Shown piece by piece: positions 1-6,681 of a stretch of DNA of 64,000 nucleotides. Below the pieces are notes generated by a model, which saw nothing but the letters and a program-made list of their open reading frames with translations, searched no databases and was not told the origin of the DNA. Source of the DNA: Variovorax ginsengisoli (lineage in GTDB: Bacteria > Pseudomonadota > Gammaproteobacteria > Burkholderiales > Burkholderiaceae_C); contig NZ_JAUJZH010000006.1 of assembly GCF_030486595.1 (NCBI RefSeq), positions 124,001 to 188,000 of the forward strand, written 5' to 3'. Position numbers and translations under genes: made by a program. Within the stretch, counting starts at the first letter, position 1. Each line of letters begins with the position of its first letter.

Positions 1-210
1 CAGCCGATGGATCCGGCGGCTGCGCACCGGCCACAGCATCCAGGCCAGCAAGGGCAGGCCGAGCGCGAACAGCTGGGCCACCCGCCGGCCGTCATGTCCC
101 AGCACCACCAGCGCCAGCAGCATGGCGCCCATGGCGGCGCAGGCCTTCAGCGGGCGGATAGGCCGTGTGGCGGTCGCTGGCGCGGAGGCAGGCAGTGGGG
201 GGACCCTCAT
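1..210 (-). CDS. N-terminus of a membrane protein, cut by the window edge
   Basis: A leftward frame is open from an ATG at 208-210 to base 1 (70 codons) with no stop, so only the N-terminus is present. After about 22 polar or basic residues (MRVPPLPAS..., ending RPIRPLK) come two hydrophobic stretches, roughly residues 23-38 (ACAAMGAMLLALVVLG) and 46-61 (LFALGLPLLAWMLWPV), followed by the basic run RSRRIHR. This is typical of a polytopic inner-membrane protein with a cytoplasmic N-terminus. The layout would fit a sulfatase/phosphoethanolamine-transferase or other multi-TM enzyme, but 70 residues are not enough to assign a family. No clear ribosome binding site precedes the ATG, so the start is uncertain. 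Confidence 0.6.
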   Translation of the reverse strand, partial: MRVPPLPASAPATATRPIRPLKACAAMGAMLLALVVLGHDGRRVAQLFALGLPLLAWMLWPVRSRRIHRL

Positions 211-342
211 GGCCGGCGGATTCTGGCAGCGCCCGGAACCGGCAACGGACAGAATCCCTTGGGCGAGGCGGCCCATTCCCCGCCCCGATCGGCCAGTTAA
301 CATGCCCGACCGAGCCACCCATCACGAGAGAGCAGCAGCGCC

Positions 343-594
343 ATGGCGAACGAATCCAACCGACAAGCCGAACTGAAGAAGATGGTGCTGTGCACGTCAT
401 GCGCCGGCATCCAGCGCAACTGGCGGCGCGCGCCCGGGCATGCCGAACTGGTGCAGCAATCGAGCCGCAAGGAAGAGCGCGACGGCCACACGGTCAACGT
501 CACCAGCTACCGCTGCGACGCCTGCGGCACGCGCTGGGAATACGAGAACGACAAGACCAACCAGCAGGCCGGCTGGTCGGTGATCGGGCAGTAG
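343..594 (+). CDS. Small zinc-ribbon-like protein (83 aa)
   Basis: A short soluble protein with two cysteine pairs: CTSC at residues 17-20 and CDAC near residues 58-61, the latter followed by GTRWEYEND. Two CxxC knuckles about 40 residues apart are the usual signature of a zinc ribbon. The middle is polar and basic (QQSSRKEERDGH). There is no signal peptide or membrane segment. It stands alone between two leftward genes, so it is probably monocistronic; its 3' end lies only 8 bases from the 3' end of argP. The function is not recognisable from sequence; nucleic-acid or protein binding is a guess. Confidence 0.7.
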   Translation: MANESNRQAELKKMVLCTSCAGIQRNWRRAPGHAELVQQSSRKEERDGHTVNVTSYRCDACGTRWEYENDKTNQQAGWSVIGQ

Positions 595-602
595 CGCGGC
601 TG

Positions 603-1496
603 CTACCCCTGCTCGAGCATGGCGGCGGCGGCCGCATGCACCGCCCCCGTCAACAAGCGCAGCGCCTGCGATTCGACACGCCAGTGCTGCCAGTACAAGG
701 CGACGTCGAGCGATTGCCCCGGCACCAGTTCGACCAGATCGCCGCGCGCCAGCAAGCCGGCCACCAGCACCTGCGGGTTCATGCCCCACCCCAGGCCCTG
801 CACCGCCGCATGCACGAATCCGTGGGTGCCGGGCACCCGGTGCAGGGGTGGCGCCAGCGGCTTGCGCGTGAGCCGGCGCATGAACCGCGCCTGCAGCGCA
901 TCCTTGGCGTTGAACACGTTGCAGGGCGCCGCGGCCAGCGCCGCGGCATCGACGCCGTGCGCGAAGTGCCGGGCCATGAAGGCCGGGCTGGCGACCGCCA
1001 GGTAGCGCATCGCGCCCAGGGGCTCGACCACGCAGCCCTGCACCGCCTGGGGCTCGGCGGTGACGGCCGCCATCACGCGGCCCTCGCGCAGCAGCAGCGC
1101 CGAATGGTCCTGGTCCTCGACGCGCAGTTCGAAGCTCACCGGGCCGGCGGCCTGCACGGCGGCCAGCGCCGGCACGAACCAGGTGGCCAGCGAATCGGCG
1201 TTGACCGCCAGCGCCAGCGGCAGCACCGCATCCGGCGCGCCGAGGCCGAAGGGCCGCAGGGCGTCGGCCTCCAGCAGGCGCACCTGCTGGGCATGCCGCT
1301 GCAGCGCCTGGCCGGCCGGCGTCGCCACGCAGGGCGAGGCCCGCTGGATCAGCACCCGGCCCATCCTCTCCTCGAGGCCCTTGATGCGCTGGCTGATGGC
1401 CGACGGCGTGACGTGCAGCGCGCGCGCCGCGCCATCGAAGCTGCCTTCGCGCAGCACGGCATCGAAGGCGGCGAGCTGGCGCGAGTCGATCTGCAT
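603..1496 (-). CDS. argP: LysR-family regulator, ArgP/LysG type
   Basis: A 297-aa LysR-type regulator. The N-terminal winged helix (residues 1-60) reads RQLAAFDAVLREGSF then SAISQRIKGLEERMGRVLIQR, close to the ArgP (IciA)/LysG subfamily, which senses lysine and arginine and activates a basic amino-acid exporter. The C-terminal two-lobe effector domain follows, at normal family length. It is transcribed divergently from a LysE/ArgO exporter gene starting at 1567, the classical arrangement of this regulator and its target. The 70-base gap between the starts should hold the shared operator. The subfamily call is firm because of both motif and context; the exact inducer is inferred. Confidence 0.87.
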   Translation of the reverse strand: MQIDSRQLAAFDAVLREGSFDGAARALHVTPSAISQRIKGLEERMGRVLIQRASPCVATPAGQALQRHAQQVRLLEADALRPFGLGAPDAVLPLALAVNADSLATWFVPALAAVQAAGPVSFELRVEDQDHSALLLREGRVMAAVTAEPQAVQGCVVEPLGAMRYLAVASPAFMARHFAHGVDAAALAAAPCNVFNAKDALQARFMRRLTRKPLAPPLHRVPGTHGFVHAAVQGLGWGMNPQVLVAGLLARGDLVELVPGQSLDVALYWQHWRVESQALRLLTGAVHAAAAAMLEQG

Positions 1497-1548
1497 GTCA
1501 AAAATTCTAATCTGGCGTCAGAAAGATGAGTTTGATTGATCCGCCCGG

Positions 1549-1566
1549 GGCCGCTACCGTGCGGCC
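1549..1566 (+). promoter_or_regulatory. GC hairpin directly abutting the lysE start codon
   Basis: GGCCGC (1549-1554), a six-base loop TACCGT, and GCGGCC (1561-1566) form a perfect 6-bp all-GC stem whose last base touches the ATG at 1567. No Shine-Dalgarno sequence is visible between stem and ATG. In mRNA this would hold the region normally occupied by the ribosome, or the message may be leaderless with the arms serving as a DNA element. The pairing is seen directly; any role is inferred. Confidence 0.4.
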
Positions 1567-2193
1567 ATGTTCCTGATCTTTGCCAAGGGTTTCCTCACAT
1601 CGGCCGCGCTGATCGTCGCCATCGGGGCGCAGAACGCCTTCGTGCTGCGCCAGGGCCTGAAGCGCGAACACGTGCGCGAGGTGGTGCTGGTCTGCGCCTT
1701 GTCCGATGCGCTGCTGATCGCCCTCGGCGTGGCCGGGCTGGGGCTGCTGGTGCAGGCCAACGCCCCGCTGCTGGCGTTCGCGCGCTGGGGCGGCGCCGCC
1801 TTCCTGCTGGCCTACGGCGCGCTGGCGGCCCGCCGTGCCTGGGCCGGCGAGCGGATGTCGCTGCCCTCGACCGCGCCGATGAGCCGGCGCTCGGCCCTGG
1901 CCGCCTGCCTGGGCTTCACCTACCTCAACCCGCACTGCTGGCTCGACACCGTGGTGCTGCTGGGCGCCGTCTCGGCGCAGCAGCCCGCGGGCGGGCGCTG
2001 GGTCTTCGGCATCGGCGCGGCGTGCGCCAGCGTGGCCTGGTTCGCAGCGCTGGGCTACGGCGCCCGGCTGCTCGGCCCGCTGTTCACCCGCCCCCTGGCC
2101 TGGCGCGTGCTCGACACCCTCGTGGCCCTGCTGATGGCAACGATCGCCGGGTCGCTGCTGTTCAATCCGCCTTCAGGATGGTCTCGCCCTTGA
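1567..2193 (+). CDS. lysE: LysE/ArgO-family basic amino-acid exporter
   Basis: A 208-aa inner-membrane exporter of the LysE/ArgO family, which expels excess lysine, arginine or toxic analogues. The N-terminal signature IGAQNAFVLRQGLKREH (about residues 19-35) is diagnostic, and five to six hydrophobic helices cover the chain. The conserved segment LGFTYLNPHCWLDTVVLLG lies in the middle (about residues 117-135). The gene diverges from argP, which should activate it. The last 32 bases overlap the 3' end of the convergent flavoprotein gene on the other strand, an unusually deep tail-to-tail overlap. Substrate choice between Lys and Arg cannot be decided from sequence. Confidence 0.88.
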   Translation: MFLIFAKGFLTSAALIVAIGAQNAFVLRQGLKREHVREVVLVCALSDALLIALGVAGLGLLVQANAPLLAFARWGGAAFLLAYGALAARRAWAGERMSLPSTAPMSRRSALAACLGFTYLNPHCWLDTVVLLGAVSAQQPAGGRWVFGIGAACASVAWFAALGYGARLLGPLFTRPLAWRVLDTLVALLMATIAGSLLFNPPSGWSRP

Positions 2194-3487
2194 GCGGACC
2201 CCAGTCGCGGATGTTGTCACGGCGGCGCTTCCAGCCGGCATAGGTGCGCCGCCAGTTCACCACCGAGATGAAGTAGTAGAGCACCTTGAACATCCACAGC
2301 GAACGGCGGTACGCCCGCCCGTGGTGGATGTCGGCCGCCAGCAGCGACATCAGGCCCTGCTTGGCCTTGAAGACGTTGTTGGGGTGCATGAACATGTCGC
2401 GGATCGTCGGGTTGGTCACCCGGTAGATGAACCACGAGTAGTCGCGCGGCCCCACCCGCATGCGTTTCTCGAGCGCCTGGCGCGCCGCCGCCAGCTCCGC
2501 CGGCCGGTCGAGGGCGGTCGCCACCAGCGCGGCGCCATCGAAGGCGCTCTGCATCGCCAGGAACACGCCCGAGGAGAACATCGGGTCGATGAAGGTGAAG
2601 GCGTCGCCCACCATCAGGTAGCGCTCGCCGGTGGCGTGCGTGCTCGCGTACGAGAAGTTGCCGGTGGCATGCACCGCGTCGTCGACCAGCGTGGCGTTCG
2701 CGAGCCGGTCGTGCAGTTCCGGGCACATCGCGATGGTGTCGAGGAAATAGTCCTTCAGCGGCTTGTCGCGCGCCTTCAGGTAGTAGGCCCAGCACACCGC
2801 GCCGACGCTGGTGGTGCCGTCGGCGAGCGGAATGAACCAGAACCAGCCGTGCTCGAACCAGCAGATGCTGATGTTGCCCTCGCGCCGACCCTCGAGGCGC
2901 CGCGCATTGCGGAAGTGGCCGAACAGCGCCGTGCTGTTGTGGTCGGGGTTCTTGTTCTTGCACTTGAACTTGGTGGCCAGCAGCGTGTCGCGGCCGCTGG
3001 CATCGACCACGAAGCGTGCCCTCCAGCTGCGGGTGCCGCCATCATCGAGCACGGCCTGCACCGTGGCGCCCTCGGCGTCGAAATCCACCTGCCGGACCCG
3101 GGCGCCTTCGAGGGTCAGCGCGCCCTCGTTGCCGGCGTGGCGGAACAGCAGTTCGTCGAGCTCGGAGCGGCGCACCTGCCAGGCCGAATCCTTGGTCGGG
3201 TCCCAGCCCTCGGAGAAATCGACGTAGCTGCGGTAGTCGAGGTCCGGCGGCACGAACTCGATGCCGAACTTGGGCATGCCGATCTTTTCGACCTGGTCGC
3301 GCACGCCCAGCTTGTCGAACAGCTCGACATTTCCCGGCAGCAGGGATTCGCCGATGTGGAAGCGCGGGTGATGCTCCTTTTCGAGCAGCACCACCCGCCG
3401 CCCCTGGCGCGCGAGCAGCGTCGCGATGGTCGAGCCGGCCGGCCCGCCGCCGACCACCAGCACATCGCATTCCTGACTTGTCTCCAT
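2162..3487 (-). CDS. FAD-dependent halogenase-like oxidoreductase
   Basis: A 441-aa flavoprotein of the tryptophan-halogenase/PltA-like superfamily. Residues 8-20 form the FAD-binding Rossmann start (DVLVVGGGPAGST), followed by the family block HHPRFHIGESLLP (39-51). MPKFG contains Lys73, in the region where phenolic flavin halogenases carry their catalytic lysine, and WFWFIP (215-220) matches the WxWxIP halogenase motif. GDAFTFIDPMFSSGV is the second FAD-contact block. No flavin reductase, carrier protein or biosynthetic genes lie beside it, so substrate and even halogenation are uncertain; an NAD(P)-linked oxidoreductase of the same fold is the alternative. GGAG lies about 9 bases before the ATG. 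Its end overlaps lysE by 32 bases. Confidence 0.72.
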   Translation of the reverse strand: METSQECDVLVVGGGPAGSTIATLLARQGRRVVLLEKEHHPRFHIGESLLPGNVELFDKLGVRDQVEKIGMPKFGIEFVPPDLDYRSYVDFSEGWDPTKDSAWQVRRSELDELLFRHAGNEGALTLEGARVRQVDFDAEGATVQAVLDDGGTRSWRARFVVDASGRDTLLATKFKCKNKNPDHNSTALFGHFRNARRLEGRREGNISICWFEHGWFWFIPLADGTTSVGAVCWAYYLKARDKPLKDYFLDTIAMCPELHDRLANATLVDDAVHATGNFSYASTHATGERYLMVGDAFTFIDPMFSSGVFLAMQSAFDGAALVATALDRPAELAAARQALEKRMRVGPRDYSWFIYRVTNPTIRDMFMHPNNVFKAKQGLMSLLAADIHHGRAYRRSLWMFKVLYYFISVVNWRRTYAGWKRRRDNIRDWGPLKGETILKAD

Positions 3488-3597
3488 GACTCCGGCTCTC
3501 CATTGAATTCACTTGAAGCGCCCGCATTGTGCCGGGGTCGCGAACCGCCCCGCGAGGGCCGGCCGTGAAGTCGCAGGACTGGCCGCGTCGGCCCCGG

Positions 3598-4590
3598 TCA
3601 GCCGGACGCCGCCTGGTCGTCCATGGCCAGGTCCCTGGGCGGCTCGACCCGCCGCCCTTCGTTCGCCGTGCTGGGGCTGCGCCACAGCGAGACCACTTGG
3701 TCGAGCTTGGGCAGTCCGGGCTCCGGCATGGAGATGGTGGACCGGGGCGCGAACACGAAGTGCCGCGGGAGCTCCCTGGCGGACTGGCCCGGCAGCGCTG
3801 CGCGCACCACCTTCAGACCGTCGACGTGGGCCTCGGTCCAGAACACGTCCTTCCACGGCGTGCCGGCCGGGAAGCGCGCGGCCCAGTCGGTGTTGCCCTT
3901 GACCCAGACACCGCAGACCGTGCCGAGGCGCCCGCGCCAGGCCGGCGGGCAGACGAAGACGCCGGAATCGCCCGGGCGAAGCCGCAGCAGCTGCGAGGGG
4001 TAGGCGTACAGGCCCATCCAGTCCATGCTCTCGCTCACGCTGGTGTCGCGCGACTGGCGCGCCTGCTCGCTCAGCAGCTTGCGGACCTCCACGAAGCGCG
4101 GCCGACCCGGTCCCGGGCCCGCCATCGATTCCTCAGGCTCGGCGCCGGCCGGGACGGGGTCCTCCGCGCCGGCGTTGGGAAGAAAGTCGAGCCCCACGCG
4201 GATCAGCGCCTCGCGCAGCCGGCCCACGGTCTTGGCGCCGATCGCCTCTTCGTTGAGCAATTCCTGTTCGCTGATCGCCGACAGGTCGTCGATGCAGAAG
4301 ATGCTGAGGTTGCGCAGCGCGTCGCGGGCCCCGGAACGCATGGAGATCTCGTCGATCGGCGTCTCGGGGCTCAGCTGAGCCGGCATGTTGAAGCGCTGGG
4401 ACCCCCGGGGGCGCCAGTCGAAGGAGCGGAACTCGAAGGGCGCGCCGGAGGGGATCAGGTTGTCGCGCAGCGCATCCGCATGCTGGCGCTTGGCCTCGTG
4501 GATGGCGGTCCGGAGGGCGCCAAAACAGGCGAGCAATTGAGCATCCGGCAGTTGGGCGAGGTCATCAACGGTTCGGATCGTGCAAGACAT
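3598..4590 (-). CDS. Orphan protein with an RNA-polymerase alpha-CTD-like domain
   Basis: A 330-aa protein from the ATG at 4590. An in-frame ATG at 4695 would add 35 residues of low-complexity sequence and looks less likely; neither start has a strong ribosome site. Residues about 73-139 read PIDEISMRS...DDLSAISEQELLN...GAKTVGRLREALIRVGL, which matches the C-terminal domain of the RNA-polymerase alpha subunit in spacing, including the Arg of the DNA-contacting R-S pair and the G-x-K-[ST] helix start. No alpha N-terminal (assembly) domain is present. The C-terminal 150 residues (DWMGLYAYPSQLLRL...) are not recognised. It follows a LysR gene on the same strand after 127 bases. A role as a DNA-binding or polymerase-mimicking factor is inference. 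Confidence 0.68.
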   Translation of the reverse strand: MSCTIRTVDDLAQLPDAQLLACFGALRTAIHEAKRQHADALRDNLIPSGAPFEFRSFDWRPRGSQRFNMPAQLSPETPIDEISMRSGARDALRNLSIFCIDDLSAISEQELLNEEAIGAKTVGRLREALIRVGLDFLPNAGAEDPVPAGAEPEESMAGPGPGRPRFVEVRKLLSEQARQSRDTSVSESMDWMGLYAYPSQLLRLRPGDSGVFVCPPAWRGRLGTVCGVWVKGNTDWAARFPAGTPWKDVFWTEAHVDGLKVVRAALPGQSARELPRHFVFAPRSTISMPEPGLPKLDQVVSLWRSPSTANEGRRVEPPRDLAMDDQAASG

Positions 4591-4717
4591 AGGCGCAGTC
4601 GCTATCGATACAGGTACCGGTCCCGTCGGACCGTGGTTGCTTGCCGAATCAACGGGCGTTGTTCCAGTATTGGGACTCCGCCGGCCCTTGTCCATGCCAG
4701 GAATGGATTGACACTAT

Positions 4718-5695
4718 TCACTTATTGAATGTAGGCATCAATGCGTAAGCCCAATCAGGCCCCTGGCCGTTCAGGTCAAGGCTCTGCATGACCTGGTTGC
4801 GGAACCAGACGTGGGCGGCGTGGCGGTGGGTGCGGTCGTGCCACGAGATGTAGACCTCGAATTCCGGCACCTCCACCGGCAGCGCCAGCTCGGCCAGGCC
4901 GAAGCGCTCCTGGAAGCGGGCCGCCAGCGACTGTGGCAGCAGCGCCACCATGTCGGTCCTTTCGAGCAGGTGCGGCGCCGTGAGGTAGTTCGGGGTGACG
5001 AAGCGGCGGTTACGCGCCAGGCCCTGGGCGGCCAGCGCCTGGTCGACCACCTCGCCGAAGCAGTTGACCGTGTTGGGCATGATCACGACATGCCCGAGCG
5101 CCGCGAATTCGGCGGCCGACAGCGTCCGGCCGATCGCCCAGTGGCCGGCCCGCGCCACGCAGATGATCCGATCGCGAAACAGCAGGCGGTGGCGCAGCTC
5201 GCGCAGGCTGGCCGGCAGCATGCCGACCGCGAAGTCGACCTCGCCGGCTTCCAGCACCTTGTTGAACTGCGACGGGTGAACCGGGTGCCGCACCGACATC
5301 GAGATGCCCGGATAGCGGCTGCCCATGTGCTGCACCAGGCCTTCCATGAAGAGGCATTCGAGGTAGTCGGTGGCGACCATCCGGAACAGGTAGCGCGTGC
5401 TGCCGGGGTCGAAGGCCACCGCATTGCCCAGCAATTCGCTCATTTCGCCCAGGATGCGCTCGGCGAATTCACGCAGCTGGAGCGCCTTGGCGGTGGGGAT
5501 GAGCCCGGTGCCGCCCTTCACGAGGATCGGATCGGCGGTGACGGCGCGCAACTGGCTCATCGCCCGGCTCATGGCGGGCTGGCTGATCGACAGCGCCTCC
5601 GCGGCGCGCGAGACATGCGAGTGGTCGACCAGCGCGACCAGGCACTTCAGGAGATAGAAATTGAGTTCGCCGCTGTCATTTCTTTTCTGCTGCAT
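4718..5695 (-). CDS. LysR-family transcriptional regulator
   Basis: A 325-aa LysR-type regulator. Residues 12-75 form the winged helix (LLKCLVALVDHSHVSRAAEAL, ISQPAMSRAMSQLR), followed by the effector domain. The helix-turn-helix resembles the NodD/NahR/PcpR branch, which often responds to aromatic ligands. It sits 15 bases downstream of a 76-aa gene on the same strand and upstream of the alpha-CTD-like gene, so it is probably part of a leftward transcript beginning with the lipoprotein gene at 6516. No divergently transcribed catabolic target is adjacent, so its regulon and ligand cannot be inferred. Confidence 0.85.
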   Translation of the reverse strand: MQQKRNDSGELNFYLLKCLVALVDHSHVSRAAEALSISQPAMSRAMSQLRAVTADPILVKGGTGLIPTAKALQLREFAERILGEMSELLGNAVAFDPGSTRYLFRMVATDYLECLFMEGLVQHMGSRYPGISMSVRHPVHPSQFNKVLEAGEVDFAVGMLPASLRELRHRLLFRDRIICVARAGHWAIGRTLSAAEFAALGHVVIMPNTVNCFGEVVDQALAAQGLARNRRFVTPNYLTAPHLLERTDMVALLPQSLAARFQERFGLAELALPVEVPEFEVYISWHDRTHRHAAHVWFRNQVMQSLDLNGQGPDWAYALMPTFNK

Positions 5696-5710
5696 GGGCG
5701 CGCTGCCGGC

Positions 5711-5941
5711 TCAGCCGAGCTTGCGGATCAGTTCCGCGCGGACCACGGCACGTGATTCGGGCCCGTCGGCGGAATCGTGAAGGCCGCGCATCATGTCGTC
5801 GTAGCAGAGCGCGAACAGGGCATCGACGGCGCAGCGCTGCTCGTTCGAAAACGTGCCCAGGCGGGTCCAGGCATCGAGCAGCTGGGTCGACTCGGCGCAC
5901 GAAACCAGGCGAAGCTCGTGCAGCTCGAGCACCAGCTTCAT
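5711..5941 (-). CDS. Small hypothetical protein (76 aa)
   Basis: A short acidic protein (MKLVLELHELRL..., then NEQRCAVDALFALCYDDMMRG) predicted to be helical and soluble. The frame is open much further upstream into the lipoprotein region, but the composition becomes arginine/glycine-rich there, a typical antisense or shifted-frame artefact, so the ATG at 5941 is preferred. A few in-frame residues upstream (VRQTLSAVQ) could extend it slightly if GTG is used. It lies 47 bases after the lipoprotein gene and 15 before the LysR gene, all leftward. No family is recognised; the size and content recall small regulatory or adaptor proteins. Confidence 0.55.
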   Translation of the reverse strand: MKLVLELHELRLVSCAESTQLLDAWTRLGTFSNEQRCAVDALFALCYDDMMRGLHDSADGPESRAVVRAELIRKLG

Positions 5942-5988
5942 CTGGACTGCGCTGAGGGTTTGCCGGACCCGCACAGGCGCCCCCGTCT

Positions 5989-6516
5989 TCAAAAGTTGGC
6001 CTGGATGGTGGCGCCGCCCTGGATCTGGCATTCGCCGGTGCCGCCGCCCGACATGCCCTGCTGGGGCCGCAGCATGTGCAGCCGGCAGCGCATCAGGCCC
6101 CCTTGCGGGCTCTTCAGGTTGGCGATCACCTTGCCGCTGTAGACGGTGGCGAACTGCACCGGGTCGAAGCCCGGCATCATGCCCCCGCCGCCCATGCCCG
6201 CGACGCTGCCATAGCCCCAGTAGGACCAGTCGGACCAGCCCACCGGCCAGCCGCCGCCCCACATCGGCGCCATGGCCTCGCTCCGGGTCTGCTGCGTGAT
6301 CTGCAGGAAGGGTCCCTGGAAGGTGGCGGTCGGCAGCGTGGCCGTCATGGTGCCGGTGATGCCGCCGTCGGTGCTCTTCCAGGAAAACAGCACCGGCTTG
6401 TCGGGCTGGCCCTTCTGCACGATTTCGCCGCCCCCCGTGCCGGTGGTGGTGCAACCCGCCAGCGCCATCCCCGCCACCGCGGCCACGGCAGCGGTCCACC
6501 TCTTCAATCTGCGCAT
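5989..6516 (-). CDS. Secreted lipoprotein, glycine/tryptophan-rich
   Basis: A 175-aa exported lipoprotein. The signal peptide has a basic n-region (MRRLKRW), a hydrophobic core and a lipobox LAGC with the acylated Cys at position 22, followed by TTTGTGGG. The mature part contains an odd Gly/Trp/Tyr/Met-rich stretch (about residues 82-115: MWGGGWPVGWSDWSYWGYG) and a C-terminal part with two cysteines (RCRLHML and GECQIQ) that could form a disulphide. A good ribosome site (AAGGAAG) precedes the ATG. The +2 residue is Thr, compatible with outer-membrane sorting. No enzymatic family is recognised; a surface or periplasmic structural role is inferred. Confidence 0.75.
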   Translation of the reverse strand: MRRLKRWTAAVAAVAGMALAGCTTTGTGGGEIVQKGQPDKPVLFSWKSTDGGITGTMTATLPTATFQGPFLQITQQTRSEAMAPMWGGGWPVGWSDWSYWGYGSVAGMGGGGMMPGFDPVQFATVYSGKVIANLKSPQGGLMRCRLHMLRPQQGMSGGGTGECQIQGGATIQANF

Positions 6517-6681
6517 TTTGGTTCTTCCTTGTCAGCGAATTGGAGCCCCAGCGATTGTTCCGCAGCGCCTCCCAAAAGTCACGAATCGGATATACCCTTT
6601 GTTGTACAAGTCAGGCGCTAGACTGGCGCCGTGGTGCGCCGCCCGCGCACCGAGCTGCTGATCGCTGAAGGCACCTGCCCC

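Noticed and set aside
4607..4622. GATACAGGTACCGGTC, repeated exactly at 40460-40475
   Set aside because: A single 16-base match is roughly what chance allows in 64 kb of GC-rich DNA; one copy lies in coding sequence and the contexts differ.
4591..4695. 35-residue N-terminal extension of the alpha-CTD-like protein
   Set aside because: Low-complexity Pro/Thr/Ser/Gly sequence without a ribosome site; the ATG at 4590 gives a structured start. Kept as a possibility only.
6631..6681. Upstream GTG start for the five-GAF kinase
   Set aside because: The GTG directly follows an inverted repeat and has no ribosome site, while the ATG at 6682 has GAAGG upstream; the extra 17 residues look non-conserved.
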